Source of the DNA: Siderastrea siderea
Lineage: Eukaryota > Cnidaria > Anthozoa > Scleractinia > Rhizangiidae
Assembly (NCBI GenBank): GCA_964030785.1
Contig: OZ034978.1
Coordinates: 206,001-270,000 of the forward strand
Direction: 5' to 3'
Length of the DNA stretch: 64,000 nt
Shown piece by piece: positions 27,601 to 34,448 of the stretch. Numbering within the stretch: the stretch's first letter is position 1; the number at the start of each line of letters is the position of its first letter. The position numbers and the translations under genes were made by a program. The notes under the pieces were generated by a model, which worked only from the letters and a program-made list of their open reading frames with translations, was not told the DNA's origin and made no database searches.

Positions 27601-30600
27601 CTACAAACAGTTGCACGGAACAGCTATGGGCTCACCAGTTTCCGTTGTTGTTGCAGAAATCGTTATGCAAAACATCGAGGAACTAGCCCTCGCAACTTAC
27701 AAACGAACACTACCACTCTGGCTACGTTACGTTGACGATACCTTTACAGCCGTACACAAAGACGAAATCGACGATTTTCACGAACACCTCAACGGACAAA
27801 ACGCCGACATACAGTTTACTAAGGAGATCGAGGAAAATGGTAAAATACCTTTTCTAGACTGCTTAGTTACCCGCGACAATAACAAACTACGGACGACAAT
27901 TTACAGAAAACCGACACATACTGACAGACTACTCGACCAATCATCTTACAACCCAACTTCTCACAAAGCTACGACTATACGGACCCTGACAAGACGCGCG
28001 CAACTAGTTTGTGACTCACCTGACAGCTTAACGGACGAAAACAAGTACTTAGACAACGTTTTCAACAAGAACAATTACAACCGGGACTTTATTAGACACA
28101 ACACTTACAGAAACTCCGAACCAAACGCTACGAACACTAACGCGACACCTGTCACTACTGCAACCATACCTTACATCAAAGGGACTTCTGAAACTATCGC
28201 ACGAATCCTACAACCCTACAACATCCGCGTTGCTCACAAACCTATCACTACTTTACGACAGCTACTGACGAACGTTAAAGACAAAGACGAACCGAGCGAC
28301 AGACGGGGAGCAGTTTATAAAATCAAATGCTACGACTGCCAGGCCACTTATATTGGTGAGACCGGCAGAAATCTGAACGTCCGACTGACTGAACACAAAC
28401 GAGCGACTAGAAATGGTGATATCAACAATCACATTGCTGAGCACCATTTAAAAACAAACCACAGAATCGACTGGGACTCTGCTGAATGCGTTACCTACAG
28501 TACGGACTACTATCAACGAATCACTCTGGAAAGCTGGTTTACTAACTTAGAACAAACACCACTGAACCGTTGCCAACAGCTACCTGCACCTTACAAACGA
28601 CTGATTGCCGACAATAACAAGACAGACAAACAATAGACAAACTGACTCATTTGACTAACAATAGACCAACGGACATTTGACTAACAAAAGACGGATCGAA
28701 ACGCACCAATCACGTTTACAGTCTTCACAGCCAATAACATCACGGCTTAACTGACAGACGACCAATAACATCACGAGATCGTCGACCAATCAGGACAACG
28801 ACCAGAGACTTATAACATCTACTGACGATTTACAGTTCACTTGACTCTGATGATGACTTCCGCTCAGGTTGTCGAAACGTCAGTCAATGTCACCTCAAAC
28901 AGTCCTTCTCAGGACTACACTCACCCGGACGATCACAATTTACCGAATTATGATATGACTCCTGGGTTCAAACCATTTACAGTAAATTTTCTCGCGCTTC
29001 CTTTGGTGAATTTTTTTTAATTTTGCACATTTTGAGATACTAACGCTACCTTTCACATATTATTTTTTGGAAAAATTGTCAGAGCAATTCAGTTTAATGG
29101 TTAAAAATAGAAAATCATGTGATATCTGTGAATCCATCTGAACGACCCCATATTTTTTCCCCTACAAAATGTTAGTCAAAATCATTTTCATAAAATAGGA
29201 AAGTTTAAAAAAATTTCACCGAGGGAAAATTAATGGCAAATATTTGTCATTCTTTAGATGTTTTGTTGCCATGACAATGGCCTATGCCTAAGAAGCAAAA
29301 ACTGAAAATAAGGGTAATTATGTTGGTAACCTTACTGGTAAAATTCAGGAACAAAGATTGCAAGACAACAGAACTAGGGTTTCTTTTGCAAGTCTTGTCA
29401 GTTTGTATAGTCACTTTTGTAGAAACTCTAGGGAGCCAATTTAAAGGCTGAGTTATAGGGATGTATGAAAACTGCTAATGGGCAGTTCCAGAAAATATCC
29501 ATACCAAACCATGGACGGCCTTTAAGCTCGGAGAAGAAATAAGAAAAGATGGAATATTCAACATGTCGCAAGCGTGGGACAAAGAAAAAATCACCATCTT
29601 TCTTTATTTATCACCTATAGGGCACTTCAACATTGCTGATGCTAGTAGTATGCAGGATGCGTGTCACCACGAACTCAGTAAATACGACCTATGCTCGCCA
29701 CGAGTCTCCCAGTAGCTCAGTGGTTAGAGCGTCCGACTGGTGTACGGAAGGTCATGGGTTCGATTCCCGTCGGGGACCCAGATTTTTTCTTTGTCCCGCG
29801 CTCACGACATGTCAAATATTCCATCTTTTCTTACTATTTTCTTCTCCGAGCTTAAAATTCACCATCTTTCTTTATTACCAATTATGTGTGATGTTCTTCA
29901 CTAACATGAAGTCAACATGTTTTTGTTTATACTGGTTTGCTAATGTTTATGTTTCAAGAGAAAAAACTGAATGCATTAATTATCTAATCACACACTCACA
30001 GTAACCGCACCACAAGAGCTTTGACTGGGCAAAGAGGTTTACTGAGTAACTTTTGACTGCTGTGAATTAAACAAAGAGAGGGAGGGAAGGAGGGTGGGGT
30101 TTACATGTGCTTGCCTTGTGAAATTGAGCATAGGGGGAATGATGCATGGGTTTAGATAAGGCTTACACAAAGTCCCTTGTTCTCTGCATAACAATCACCT
30201 GAGCTACCACAATTATTCTATGATTTCCTTTAACTTAATTTGATAATTACACCGATTCATTAATAATTCAGAAAATTAATACTGTCAAGTTTCATTGTTT
30301 TTAGATTGCTCATTTATCAATATTATGGTTTTAGTGCACAACAGTATGCGGAGTATACATGACAGAAATCAATTTCGGTAATTTTATTCTGCCATTGAAT
30401 GCATCCCGTACACAGTGTGTTACTTTCTTTATGGTACTAGTCTTGGAATAAACTGATGAATGTGACTACCTTATTGTAATTTATGTTATTGACCAATAAT
30501 AATAATTGTTGTGCAACAATTTTGCATTACATCAAATACAACATTGGGGAAATTTGAAAACCTTAAAAAGTGCAAAGATCTATAAAATATCTGAAATACT

Positions 30601-33116
30601 ACAGGAAAATCTCTTTGCTGGCATTTGTATTTCTTGTATACAAGGAAGCACAATTTGCATGTTCCAAATTCTCTTTCTGATAACTCATATCCAGTAATTA
30701 AGACATATAAGTCTCCTTTACTAAATTAGCACCTGGTACTTAATATTCTATAGATGTTTTACATTTTTTCTATCTCACTCAGTTAGCAGTCTGCAGCCTG
30801 CAAATATCCAACACTGGCAGCTATAGCAGACTACTTACACATGCCCTCCTCCATTGAAGCCTTGATCACCTTGCCAAAGAAGTAGGGTGCAGCAATCTGA
30901 GCTCCACTGGAGCCCAGAAGAGCTAAAGATGCAACAGAAAGTAACCACAGCTCCTGCAACATTACAACATCAAGATGATAAGCTTTTTAAATTAGCATTC
31001 TTAGCATAATATTGTTTTTAATCCTAGCATATTGTATTCTTAAACGACAATTTAACATTATAATTATTACGTATTTGTTGATTTTATAATTAGTGCATAC
31101 TAAACACAGAGACATACATGTATATTACATTCATACCTATTATTATCGAGTACTATCAACATCAAAATTAATGCTTTTACACAGTCATACTACTTTTAGA
31201 CATAAATGTACAAATTTCAAGTGTACAACTTACAACTTTTCCTGTTACAGTAAAAACCCGCATATAAGAACCTAGTGATTTAAGAACCTACAGGCTGAAA
31301 ATTGGCATTTAAATACCCAAAAATATATTAAGAACCTGTTCAGCCTGGCAAAGAAAAATAGGTTCTTATACAAAATATATATATATATATATAATTATCC
31401 AACAATTAAGAAAAAATAGAAATATCAAATACAAAAAAGTCTCTACAATGTATATGGATGTAGTCCTTAGGGCTTGTTTTTTCTTCATCTGACACATATG
31501 CAGTTCAAACACCCAGTTTTCTTTAATGCATGTACACTCATGTCTCTGTGAGATCTATCAGTCGAACTGTAACAGCAACCAAGTGTAAATATGTTTCTGC
31601 TTCTTTCTGACTGGGTGTTTGATACAAAACTGCATATGTGTCAGAAAATGAAAAAATCAAGCCCATAAAAGTTAATTCTAGAGCATATACTGTAGTTTAT
31701 ATTTCTATGCAAATTCTTGAAATTTCATTTTATTTTATTTTTTTGAACTTTTATTTACTTTTTATTCTTTACATTGGGTTTTATTTTTTTTATTCTAGAG
31801 CATGCATTTTACGTTTTTTATTTCTTCAATTTTATTTTTTGTTGTTTATTCCATTTTAATACAAACTAAATTCTTGAATTTTTTATTTATTTATCTTTTT
31901 GCCATTCATTTATTATTTCCTTTTATAATAAATGTACATAATTTACATAGCCCAAAATGTTTTGTTTTGTATGTTATTGTTTAACAAACAAGGCAAGCAT
32001 TTTTGTTGTTGAAATACAAGTGCTAAATCATTATGTATTAGTAGTACAATATTTCTGCCAATGGTTACACAACCACAACCTCTGAAAAATAAGAACCTAT
32101 TAAGAACCTAATCAGCCTGAATTGTGAAAAACTACCCTAAAATATAAGAACCTGTTCAGCCTGACCTCGAAAATTCTAGGTTCTTATATGTGGGTTTTTA
32201 CTGTAATCCCTGACAAACTGGAGATTATAGTCAACAATGTGGGAAACTTGTCTCTACTTCTGCTTGACCCACTTATTTTTTTCACTTCTTGCACAACATT
32301 GTATGAACTTGTTACAATGACCTGTGTCTCTACATGAAAGTCCAACCAGCTACCCCCATGCAAGGCTTTAACTATAACATAAAATAATATTATTAAAAGA
32401 ACAGAAAGAAAAGCCAGATCTTACAGGTTTGGCCAGAGTCATCAACCTCCTCAAATTGACCTTTCGCTTCTTGTTGGATTCAGCATCATTAGGAGTGTGA
32501 AGGATTCTCTGCACTTTCAGTCTTCTCATAGCAACAAAACTACTCAGTGCAAACAAGACTTCCAGCAAGGGAAATGCAATAGAGCTGATTGCCAGAGCAT
32601 AATATGTTGGGTGAAGCTTGTGTTCCTTCTGTGATCTAACCTCATAGATAAGAATCCCTTTAGTGATACTATAAGCAAGAGACCCAGCACTCAGGAAAAT
32701 GACAAGGAAATGACAGAAGCATTTCCTTGAGGCCAATCTCTTCTCATATGGTTGATCAATTTGTTTCAAAGACAAATTCTCGAGCCAAGGATAGACAAAA
32801 AACAGAATGCCACACCTCAAAAAAGCCATTGCTGCTAAGTCAAATACAGAGTCTCTGATCTTGAAATGTTCCACATTTTGTTCTAAGTAGTCATTGTTTC
32901 CTCCACAAAGCCAGAGTGTCACAGAAGACACCAAATCAAGAAATAACAACACCTGGATCACTGTTGTAAACCGACATGAAGGAAGAGTGTAATAGCCAAC
33001 TTTTCCTTTGCCTTCTTCTCCAGAGATAGTAGCAGAATTTAACTCATCTACAGAGTCTTGTATGTGGTTTTGAGGTCTGCTTCTGTTCTCCATGTGGCTT
33101 TTCTAACTTTTTAGAT
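5854..33116 (-). CDS. ABCB-family half-transporter, ABCB9/TAPL-like (partial)
   Basis: Join on minus strand: 32425-33093, 30839-30953, 22047-22171, 21096-21145, 8218-8278, 7253-7388, 5854-6042. Lengths 669, 115, 125, 50, 61, 136 and 189 give consistent phases throughout and 448 codons. Exon 1 encodes a TMD0-like membrane domain containing HFKIRDSVFDL, similar in layout to ABCB9/TAPL. Later exons encode the ABC transmembrane core, with FTLAGQRLVARIRKQ, QEIAFFDNNRTGEL, INRLSSDTQ and TAEESIGNIRTVRSF. Family members are half-size ATP-driven exporters in lysosomal/ER-type membranes that act as dimers. The nucleotide-binding domain (Walker A/B, signature) is not in the window, lying left of 5854. 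ABCB8/10-type is the alternative for the core; the TMD0 favours ABCB9. An acceptor at 33117 suggests a spliced 5' UTR. Confidence 0.88.
7253..7388 (-). CDS. ABC transporter exon 6
   Basis: Acceptor CCCTAG|GTC and donor TATG|GTGTGT, 136 nt, phase 0 to 1. Encodes two hydrophobic helices (LLRYIFQIIGSLVFMFTLS; AVLISVVPIVGIGAQQY). Confidence 0.88.
7650..7936 (-). mobile_element. tRNA-derived SINE (minus strand)
   Basis: Read on the minus strand from 7936, it starts with a pol III A-box-like GTGGTGTAGTGGTTAGTG, followed about 35 nt later by a B-box-like GGTTTGAGGCCC, then a tRNA-unrelated body. Lies in the intron between ABC exons 5 and 6. No clear target duplication. Confidence 0.7.
8218..8278 (-). 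CDS. ABC transporter exon 5 (61 nt)
   Basis: Acceptor TTCTTAG|C and donor ACA|GTTAAG. Encodes TGELINRLSSDTQVIQNALT, the conserved stretch after FFD in ABCB transporters. The donor GTTAAG is weaker than the others. Confidence 0.9.
8912..9367 (+). pseudogene. Penelope-like ORF, left part
   Basis: Reading-frame remnants encode FFKRRGYPDSVVNTA, LAAENIILKNFKLLQNDNE, PLISFKYDKNIGNSLVRS and DRFTCISANVIYCITCT, the linker between RT and GIY-YIG in this clade. A frameshift lies near 9075. The frame continues exactly into 12192 when the insertion and one 9-bp repeat are ignored. Confidence 0.8.
9368..9660 (+). repeat. Left TIR of small foldback element
   Basis: Terminus GGCCATTGACAAAA, tandem GGATCGGAC-type units to about 9470, then a stretch matching the right arm, including GAAGAGAGATCAAGAAAGTG and CATTGCACTGTTTTTGCTTT. 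It carries an extra ~25 bp relative to the right arm near 9530-9565. Confidence 0.85.
10183..11172. mobile_element. Nested TIR element (hAT-like ends)
   Basis: Starts CAGGGCCATAGCCAG and ends with the complement of CTGGGCCGTAGCTAG. Sub-terminal GACGAGGCAAGTG blocks occur at both ends. Flanks show only an imperfect match (CTATAAT / CTGATAAT). It lies inside the small foldback element. The terminal GGGC-GTAGC motif resembles the element at 38111. No transposase. Confidence 0.55.
11862..12191 (-). repeat. Right TIR of small foldback element
   Basis: Reverse complement of the left arm: unique part 11862-12010, then several GGATCGGAC-type units (12011-12175) and the terminus ending TTTTGTCAATGGCC. 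It has more tandem units than the left arm, so the two arms have changed copy number independently. Confidence 0.85.
12192..12501 (+). pseudogene. Penelope-like ORF, GIY-YIG endonuclease tail
   Basis: Encodes KIYIGETGRRLGDRF, EHLRDVERNDKDASKPVARH, FNLPNHS, GRKNLEQKFLFQIGTLNPH and SINEPFSFNQ, ending in TAG at 12501. The domain (GIY-YIG core with downstream Arg, His and Glu) nicks target DNA in Penelope-like elements. It is separated from its N-terminal part by the foldback insertion. Confidence 0.85.
12554..12585 (+). ncRNA. Hammerhead-like core, degenerate
   Basis: CTGACAA (consensus would be CTGANGA), a short stem-loop region, then CGAAACGTC, about 50 bp after the Penelope ORF stop. Hammerhead motifs are known in Penelope terminal repeats. 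The G-to-A change in the core probably makes this copy inactive. Confidence 0.4.
12960..13510 (+). repeat. TGTTG-rich dispersed repeat, copy 3
   Basis: Direct-orientation copy matching the inverted 2150-3120 copy in block order. A poly-G run near 13170-13182 is unique to this copy. Non-coding, within the ABC intron. Confidence 0.7.
13511..14500. other. No gene recognised
   Basis: AT-rich intron sequence. Overlapping 60-90-codon frames on both strands have no motif or splice support. Confidence 0.45.
14505..15142. mobile_element. TTAA-flanked MITE (piggyBac-like)
   Basis: TTAA at 14501-14504 and 15143-15146 flank ends CCCACTGATGCCTG and, reversed, CCCATTGACACCTGG. A TTAA duplication with CCC termini is typical of piggyBac (Kolobok also uses TTAA). 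638 bp, no transposase. An internal direct repeat around GTAGACGGGG is seen near 14898 and 14942. Confidence 0.7.
15372..15602. repeat. ~120-bp degenerate tandem pair
   Basis: Two adjacent units share CAGGAGAGGNGTGCCCTCCT, AGATCAGGT, ACCAGGGNTACCCACCCTGG and CCAGACCT. GC-rich compared with surroundings. Confidence 0.6.
15603..17569. other. No gene recognised
   Basis: Intronic DNA. A loose duplication (GGACTGTTCTTTTAAG near 15849 and CCACTGTTCTTTTTAAG near 16027; TTTCACGCACGGC and TTTCACGCGCGGC) suggests a decayed repeat at 15770-16060. Otherwise nothing is supported. Confidence 0.4.
17580..18543 (-). pseudogene. DIRS-type retroelement relic (RNase H end and tyrosine recombinase)
   Basis: On the minus strand, from 18543 down, remnants resemble the RNase H C-terminus (HIPWLDNSIADSLSHFQMD). 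After decay with stops comes a tyrosine-recombinase-like segment at 17965-17717 (LWAAFLRAFFGSLHSSQF, KESKTDPFCQGHTVTI). That order, RT/RNase H then recombinase, is diagnostic of DIRS-like elements. Many stops and frameshifts; dead. It ends abruptly against a BEL/Pao fragment in the opposite orientation. Confidence 0.6.
18544..19677 (+). pseudogene. BEL/Pao-type pol relic
   Basis: Frames broken by stops encode an aspartic-protease-like segment (AYAFLDIGSNTTTCLSSLA near 18790). Farther on come pieces typical of the BEL/Pao pol linker and RT start: TLLGLTIMGPLKG, LSLEDHQAKAIMDSS, LHWKYDTPCLPDNKFIAERR, LLKKWLKRDPKLLAKYQE and a broken KIRIIFDC-like site near 19610. The RT core is missing because the sequence changes to another repeat near 19678. 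Confidence 0.65.
19678..19789 (+). repeat. Dispersed repeat shared with 29335-29442
   Basis: Shares ACTGG(C/T)AAA, GATTGCAAGACAACAGAACT, AGGGTTTCTTTT and TAGTCACTTTTGTAGAAACT with 29335-29442. It directly follows the BEL relic here but not at the second site, so it is a separate mobile unit. Confidence 0.65.
19790..21095. other. Intron sequence; short TATGGAACTTT tandem
   Basis: Around 19925-19985 are several degenerate copies of a TATGGAACTTT unit. An open stretch near 20640-20800 on the minus strand (includes SFWEQQIEVSKRQNHCG) has no recognised relatives. No gene supported. Confidence 0.4.
21096..21145 (-). CDS. ABC transporter micro-exon 4 (50 nt)
   Basis: Acceptor TTCCAG|CTG and donor CG|GTAAGAG. 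Only 16 codons plus 2 nt: LFSSIMRQEIAFFDNN and the first two bases of an Arg codon. The match to the coupling-helix segment of ABCB proteins and the phase fit to exon 5 make it secure despite its size. Confidence 0.9.
22047..22171 (-). CDS. ABC transporter exon 3
   Basis: Acceptor TTTTTCAG|CA and donor CAG|GTAAGTC, 125 nt, phase 1 to 0. Encodes a helix (VVLSLIYLAGALAALIRAW) and the signature-like loop AGQRLVARIRKQ. An 8.7-kb intron carrying the intact Penelope-like element separates it from exon 2. Confidence 0.92.
22737..22943. mobile_element. Short TTAA-flanked MITE
   Basis: TTAA at 22733-22736 and 22944-22947. Ends CCCTTTTACTCCCAGAGT and, reversed, CCCTTTCACTCCGAAGAGT. 207 bp, no coding capacity; piggyBac-like by duplication and CCC tips. 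Confidence 0.6.
23300..23460 (+). repeat. Short tandem duplication
   Basis: Two copies of CCTCACTTCTCA followed by GAGAAGAGTANTGGCAGGTC about 70-80 bp apart. Function unknown. Confidence 0.5.
24549..24561 (+). repeat. 13-bp target duplication (left)
   Basis: AGTAAATTTTCTC, identical to 28981-28993, directly abuts the outer end of the inverted Penelope copy. Confidence 0.85.
24627..24666 (-). ncRNA. Hammerhead-like core in inverted terminal repeat
   Basis: Minus-strand CTGATGA (24660-24666) and GAAACGTC (24632-24639), the same as the motif at 26138. Confidence 0.5.
24877..26059 (-). pseudogene. 5'-truncated Penelope ORF (inverted copy)
   Basis: Continuously open on the minus strand from the junction near 26059 to the TAG at 24877-24879. 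The part from 25968 is identical to the last 363 residues of the complete ORF, including GTAMGSPVS, RYVDD and CQATYIGETGR. It lacks the RT N-terminus and a proper start, so it cannot make a full protein. Confidence 0.88.
26063..26272 (+). repeat. Left terminal repeat of Penelope-like element
   Basis: Identical by eye to 28771-28980 from TCACGAGATCGTCG to AACCATTTACAG. The ORF begins inside it. Confidence 0.85.
26138..26177 (+). ncRNA. Hammerhead-like core in left terminal repeat
   Basis: CTGATGA at 26138-26144, a possible stem II (GACTTCC with GGTTGTC, two U-U mismatches), GAAA at 26165-26168, then C, a short loop and GTC. Hammerhead ribozymes in Penelope terminal repeats are established. 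Here there is an extra U before stem II and a weak stem III, so activity is uncertain. It overlaps the ORF start codon. Confidence 0.5.
26141..28636 (+). CDS. Penelope-like reverse transcriptase / GIY-YIG endonuclease, intact
   Basis: 831 codons from the first ATG (26141) to the TAG at 28634; the frame is also open upstream to a TTG at 26132. Order: basic, helical N-terminus; RT motif LPADKGRVTVV (~residue 286); KLYGLPKLHKP and RPIVS (~365-385); catalytic FDVKSLFTSIP (~432); GTAMGSPVS (~494); catalytic RYVDD (~530); then a C-x2-C finger (KCYDCQA) leading into GIY-YIG TYIGETGRN (~735), with downstream Arg/His residues and LESWF. It would copy element RNA at an endonuclease-nicked target. No stop or frameshift. 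An alternative start inside unique sequence downstream of the terminal repeat is possible. Confidence 0.95.
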   Translation: MMTSAQVVETSVNVTSNSPSQDYTHPDDHNLPNYDMTPGFKPFTVLRSFGRKSERLANDYISYASNVRRIRQQLWFNHRCKDLGLVPAGLRLKSPLNTQEAIQIVKATCRRLVRARINDCHRRLNYYKDKLQQRLDKLRQFIPTDLLDTILTIADRRAKKTAEQHRTKTQLKLTRLQRTKDKRRQKPDDNWVRNISSRPLDKTETQVLSYGLKHSVTPKRIPTEAIVSSVEAVLSRQRELSESAKDNIRSRIASTIQSASLPDSNLTKDERQALKRLKTDENIVILPADKGRVTVVMDKTDYYDKMDALVNDKQTYQVLKRDPTPALQRKLNSKLLDLKKTDAIDIQRYNRLRCRVPQPPKLYGLPKLHKPNIPMRPIVSFCGSPTYQLSKYLTTVLKPLTDESRHKLQSTENFIDAIKTVQVPDDYKLVSFDVKSLFTSIPLQLALDCTETAINNSTIELPLPTDDLMDLLNLCLTSTYFQYNGKHYKQLHGTAMGSPVSVVVAEIVMQNIEELALATYKRTLPLWLRYVDDTFTAVHKDEIDDFHEHLNGQNADIQFTKEIEENGKIPFLDCLVTRDNNKLRTTIYRKPTHTDRLLDQSSYNPTSHKATTIRTLTRRAQLVCDSPDSLTDENKYLDNVFNKNNYNRDFIRHNTYRNSEPNATNTNATPVTTATIPYIKGTSETIARILQPYNIRVAHKPITTLRQLLTNVKDKDEPSDRRGAVYKIKCYDCQATYIGETGRNLNVRLTEHKRATRNGDINNHIAEHHLKTNHRIDWDSAECVTYSTDYYQRITLESWFTNLEQTPLNRCQQLPAPYKRLIADNNKTDKQ
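28771..28980 (+). repeat. Right terminal repeat of Penelope-like element
   Basis: Matches 26063-26272. A hammerhead-like core is at 28847-28886 (CTGATGA 28847-28853, GAAA 28874-28877). Ends at AACCATTTAC, followed at once by the 13-bp target duplication. Confidence 0.85.
28981..28993 (+). repeat. 13-bp target duplication (right)
   Basis: AGTAAATTTTCTC, a perfect copy of 24549-24561. Confidence 0.85.
28994..29334. other. AT-rich intron, no feature seen
   Basis: No open frame, repeat or motif that I can support. Confidence 0.5.
29335..29442 (+). repeat. Dispersed repeat shared with 19678-19789
   Basis: Second copy of the GATTGCAAGACAACAGAACT unit, slightly diverged (GCAAGTCTTGTCAG replaces the middle part). 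Confidence 0.65.
29609..29859 (+). mobile_element. tRNA-headed SINE-like unit with 17-bp TSD
   Basis: Flanked by a perfect 17-bp repeat CACCATCTTTCTTTATT (29592-29608, 29860-29876). It contains a tRNA-like segment (29704-29778) and a tail ending TTCTCCGAGCTTAAA. An inverted copy of that tail (29520-29591) stands immediately left of the left duplication. Target-primed insertion is likely; the inverted tail hints at two events or a snap-back structure. Confidence 0.65.
29704..29778 (+). tRNA. tRNA-like sequence / tRNA-derived pseudogene
   Basis: A D-arm-like TAGCTCAGTGGTTAGAGC (A box) and a T-arm GGGTTCGATTCCC (B box) are clear. The anticodon arm TCCGA-CTGGTGT-ACGGA would read GGT (Thr-like). 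The acceptor stem has a mismatch and two extra bases before the D stem, and the sequence lies in a mobile unit. It is more likely a SINE head than a working tRNA gene. Confidence 0.5.
30839..30953 (-). CDS. ABC transporter exon 2 (first core helix)
   Basis: Acceptor TTGCAG|GAG and donor T|GTAAGTAG, 115 nt, phase 0 to 1. Encodes SVASLALLGSSGAQIAAPYF and the following FGKVI, the usual first helix and extracellular start of an ABCB core. Confidence 0.88.
31248..32203. mobile_element. Tc1/mariner-like MITE with TA duplication
   Basis: TA at 31246-31247 and 32204-32205. Ends CAGTAAAAACCCGCATATA and, reversed, CAGTAAAAACCCACATATA, continuing with AAGAACCTAG in both. 956 bp, very AT-rich, no transposase. 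Inner AAGAACCTGTTCAGCCTG copies sit near both ends. Located in ABC intron 1. Confidence 0.8.
31470..31664. repeat. Palindromic MITE nested in the mariner-like element
   Basis: Arms GGGCTTGTTTTTTCTTCATC and the reverse of GAAAAAATCAAGCCC, continuing through GACACATATGCAGTT and the reverse of ACTGCATATGTGTC, to CACCCAG/CTGGGTG. About 55-bp arms. Confidence 0.7.
32425..33116 (-). CDS. ABC transporter exon 1 (start codon, TMD0)
   Basis: ATG at 33093, donor CCT|GTAAGA at 32424. It encodes 223 codons: a polar N-terminus, then about four hydrophobic helices (near residues 45-65, 88-108, 124-146 and 163-187), then a basic linker ending RRLMTLAKP. A pyrimidine-rich tract plus AG at 33117-33118 implies that 33094-33116 is 5' UTR at the start of an internal exon. 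Confidence 0.88.
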
Positions 33117-34264
33117 CTGAAAAAAGGTAAAATCACTGTAAGTTATTTTTGCTTGGTGTAAAACAAATCAGTGACCTGTGAGAAGCTTGCATCTGAAACA
33201 AGCTTTGTTTCTCCTATACTGCCGCCAAAATAACTCAAGGACCTGTTTAAAGTTTCGTGTAAACACAAAATAAAAGAGAGAAATGATATAAACAAATATC
33301 AACTGTTGTATCTTTAGCTATACTTATCATATACATGTACATGCCTCATGATGGTTCTGACTTGAAACCAAATTATAACATTTAAAAACATCAAACTTTT
33401 GTTTTTCATTGACAGAATATCTAGCATTAAATTACATCTCTTCAGCCTTCTTTCTATCCTGTCTCTGTACATCCCAGGCTTCTCTTTACTGTGTCAAATC
33501 TGGGGGTTCCTCCTTCCTTGTTAAGTGGCCACATAATATTTGCAAAATTAAGAATGAACCTGATGCAAATATTTTCTAGTCCTAAGAAAGTGCTCCCCTC
33601 CCCAGCAAGCATAACATTCATGGATCAACCACCTAGTCATCATATTTGAAAGAATGAAGCAGATGACAGTGTGTTTTTCAAGGGAAAAGTATAGTAAGGC
33701 AAAAGATATTGCATTACTGAAGACTAGAAATTTAAACCGAGGCACAATTCATTTGTAATGAATATTTTAAATTGTGTTTGCTGACGGTAATGACCAAGTT
33801 TGTTCCATATGAAAATGTGGTTGGTAAAATTGTCCTGTTCTTGTAAACTACCTATACTCATTGTTAAAACTGCACGCATTTACGCTTCCCTTTTCGATGT
33901 TAAACTGTAAGTATTCTTTGGGAGGACCATGAAGGCCCCGTTCACAAGACTATGTTTTTCATATGAAAACACATTCAAAAGTTCTTTGTCAACTACATTT
34001 ATCATTCGTTTCACTTGTCATCCCATCTACAGGTAAATGCAGAAGCAATTTGAAAATGCCACTGCCTGACTATTGAGCATGCATAGTGAAATTCTGTCAG
34101 TGGTCATGTTTCATGCCATTTAGAATACTCAAAGACACAACATGGTGGTCGAAAGAGTACAGAAAACATGCCTAAATCATTTTAAAAAGGATATTAAAAA
34201 ATAAATATTATTATTAAATAAATCACTTTATTTAGGTGTCAACGGTATTTAACACAGAATGCTA
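33117..34264. other. Upstream of ABC exon 1; no feature assigned
   Basis: A splice acceptor on the minus strand at 33117 implies that the promoter and first non-coding exon lie farther right. I cannot place them. Confidence 0.4.
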
Positions 34265-34448
34265 ATTGGGGACACCTCCAAGATCGAATTGGAATTTGGA
34301 CGTGTTGGTTTTTGAGGAGAGGGGAAAAGCGGAGTACCAGGAGAAAAACCTCTCGAAGCACGAGAACCAACAACAAACTCAACCCGCATATGAGTCGAAC
34401 CTGGGCCACACTGGTGGGAAGCAAGTGCTCTCACCATTGTGCTCCCCT
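34265..34448 (-). mobile_element. tRNA-derived SINE (minus strand)
   Basis: From 34448 on the minus strand: an A-box-like AATGGTGAGAGCACTTGC and a B-box-like CCCAGGTTCGACTC, then a body containing GGGTTGAGTTTGTTG, GAGAGGTTTTTCTCC and TTTTCCCCTCTCCTCAAAAA. This tRNA-head plus body layout is a common metazoan SINE type. Confidence 0.75.

Larger units (their letters stand above)
24562..28980 (+). mobile_element. Full-length Penelope-like element with head-to-head truncated copy
   Basis: A 5'-truncated inverted copy (24562-26059, minus) is joined head-to-head to a complete copy (26060-28980, plus). The whole 4.4 kb is bounded by one 13-bp duplication, so it inserted as a unit. The complete copy has terminal repeats of about 210 bp at both ends (about 26063-26272 and 28771-28980). 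Such partial inverted arrangements are typical of Penelope elements. Near-perfect identity between copies points to a recent event. It lies in the intron between ABC exons 2 and 3. Confidence 0.92.

Noticed and set aside
29704..29778. Functional tRNA-Thr gene
   Set aside because: Acceptor mismatch and extra bases, and it lies inside a TSD-flanked mobile unit; kept only as tRNA-like SINE head.
31638..31984. Phe-rich hydrophobic frames
   Set aside because: Low-complexity T-rich interior of the mariner-like MITE, not a membrane protein.
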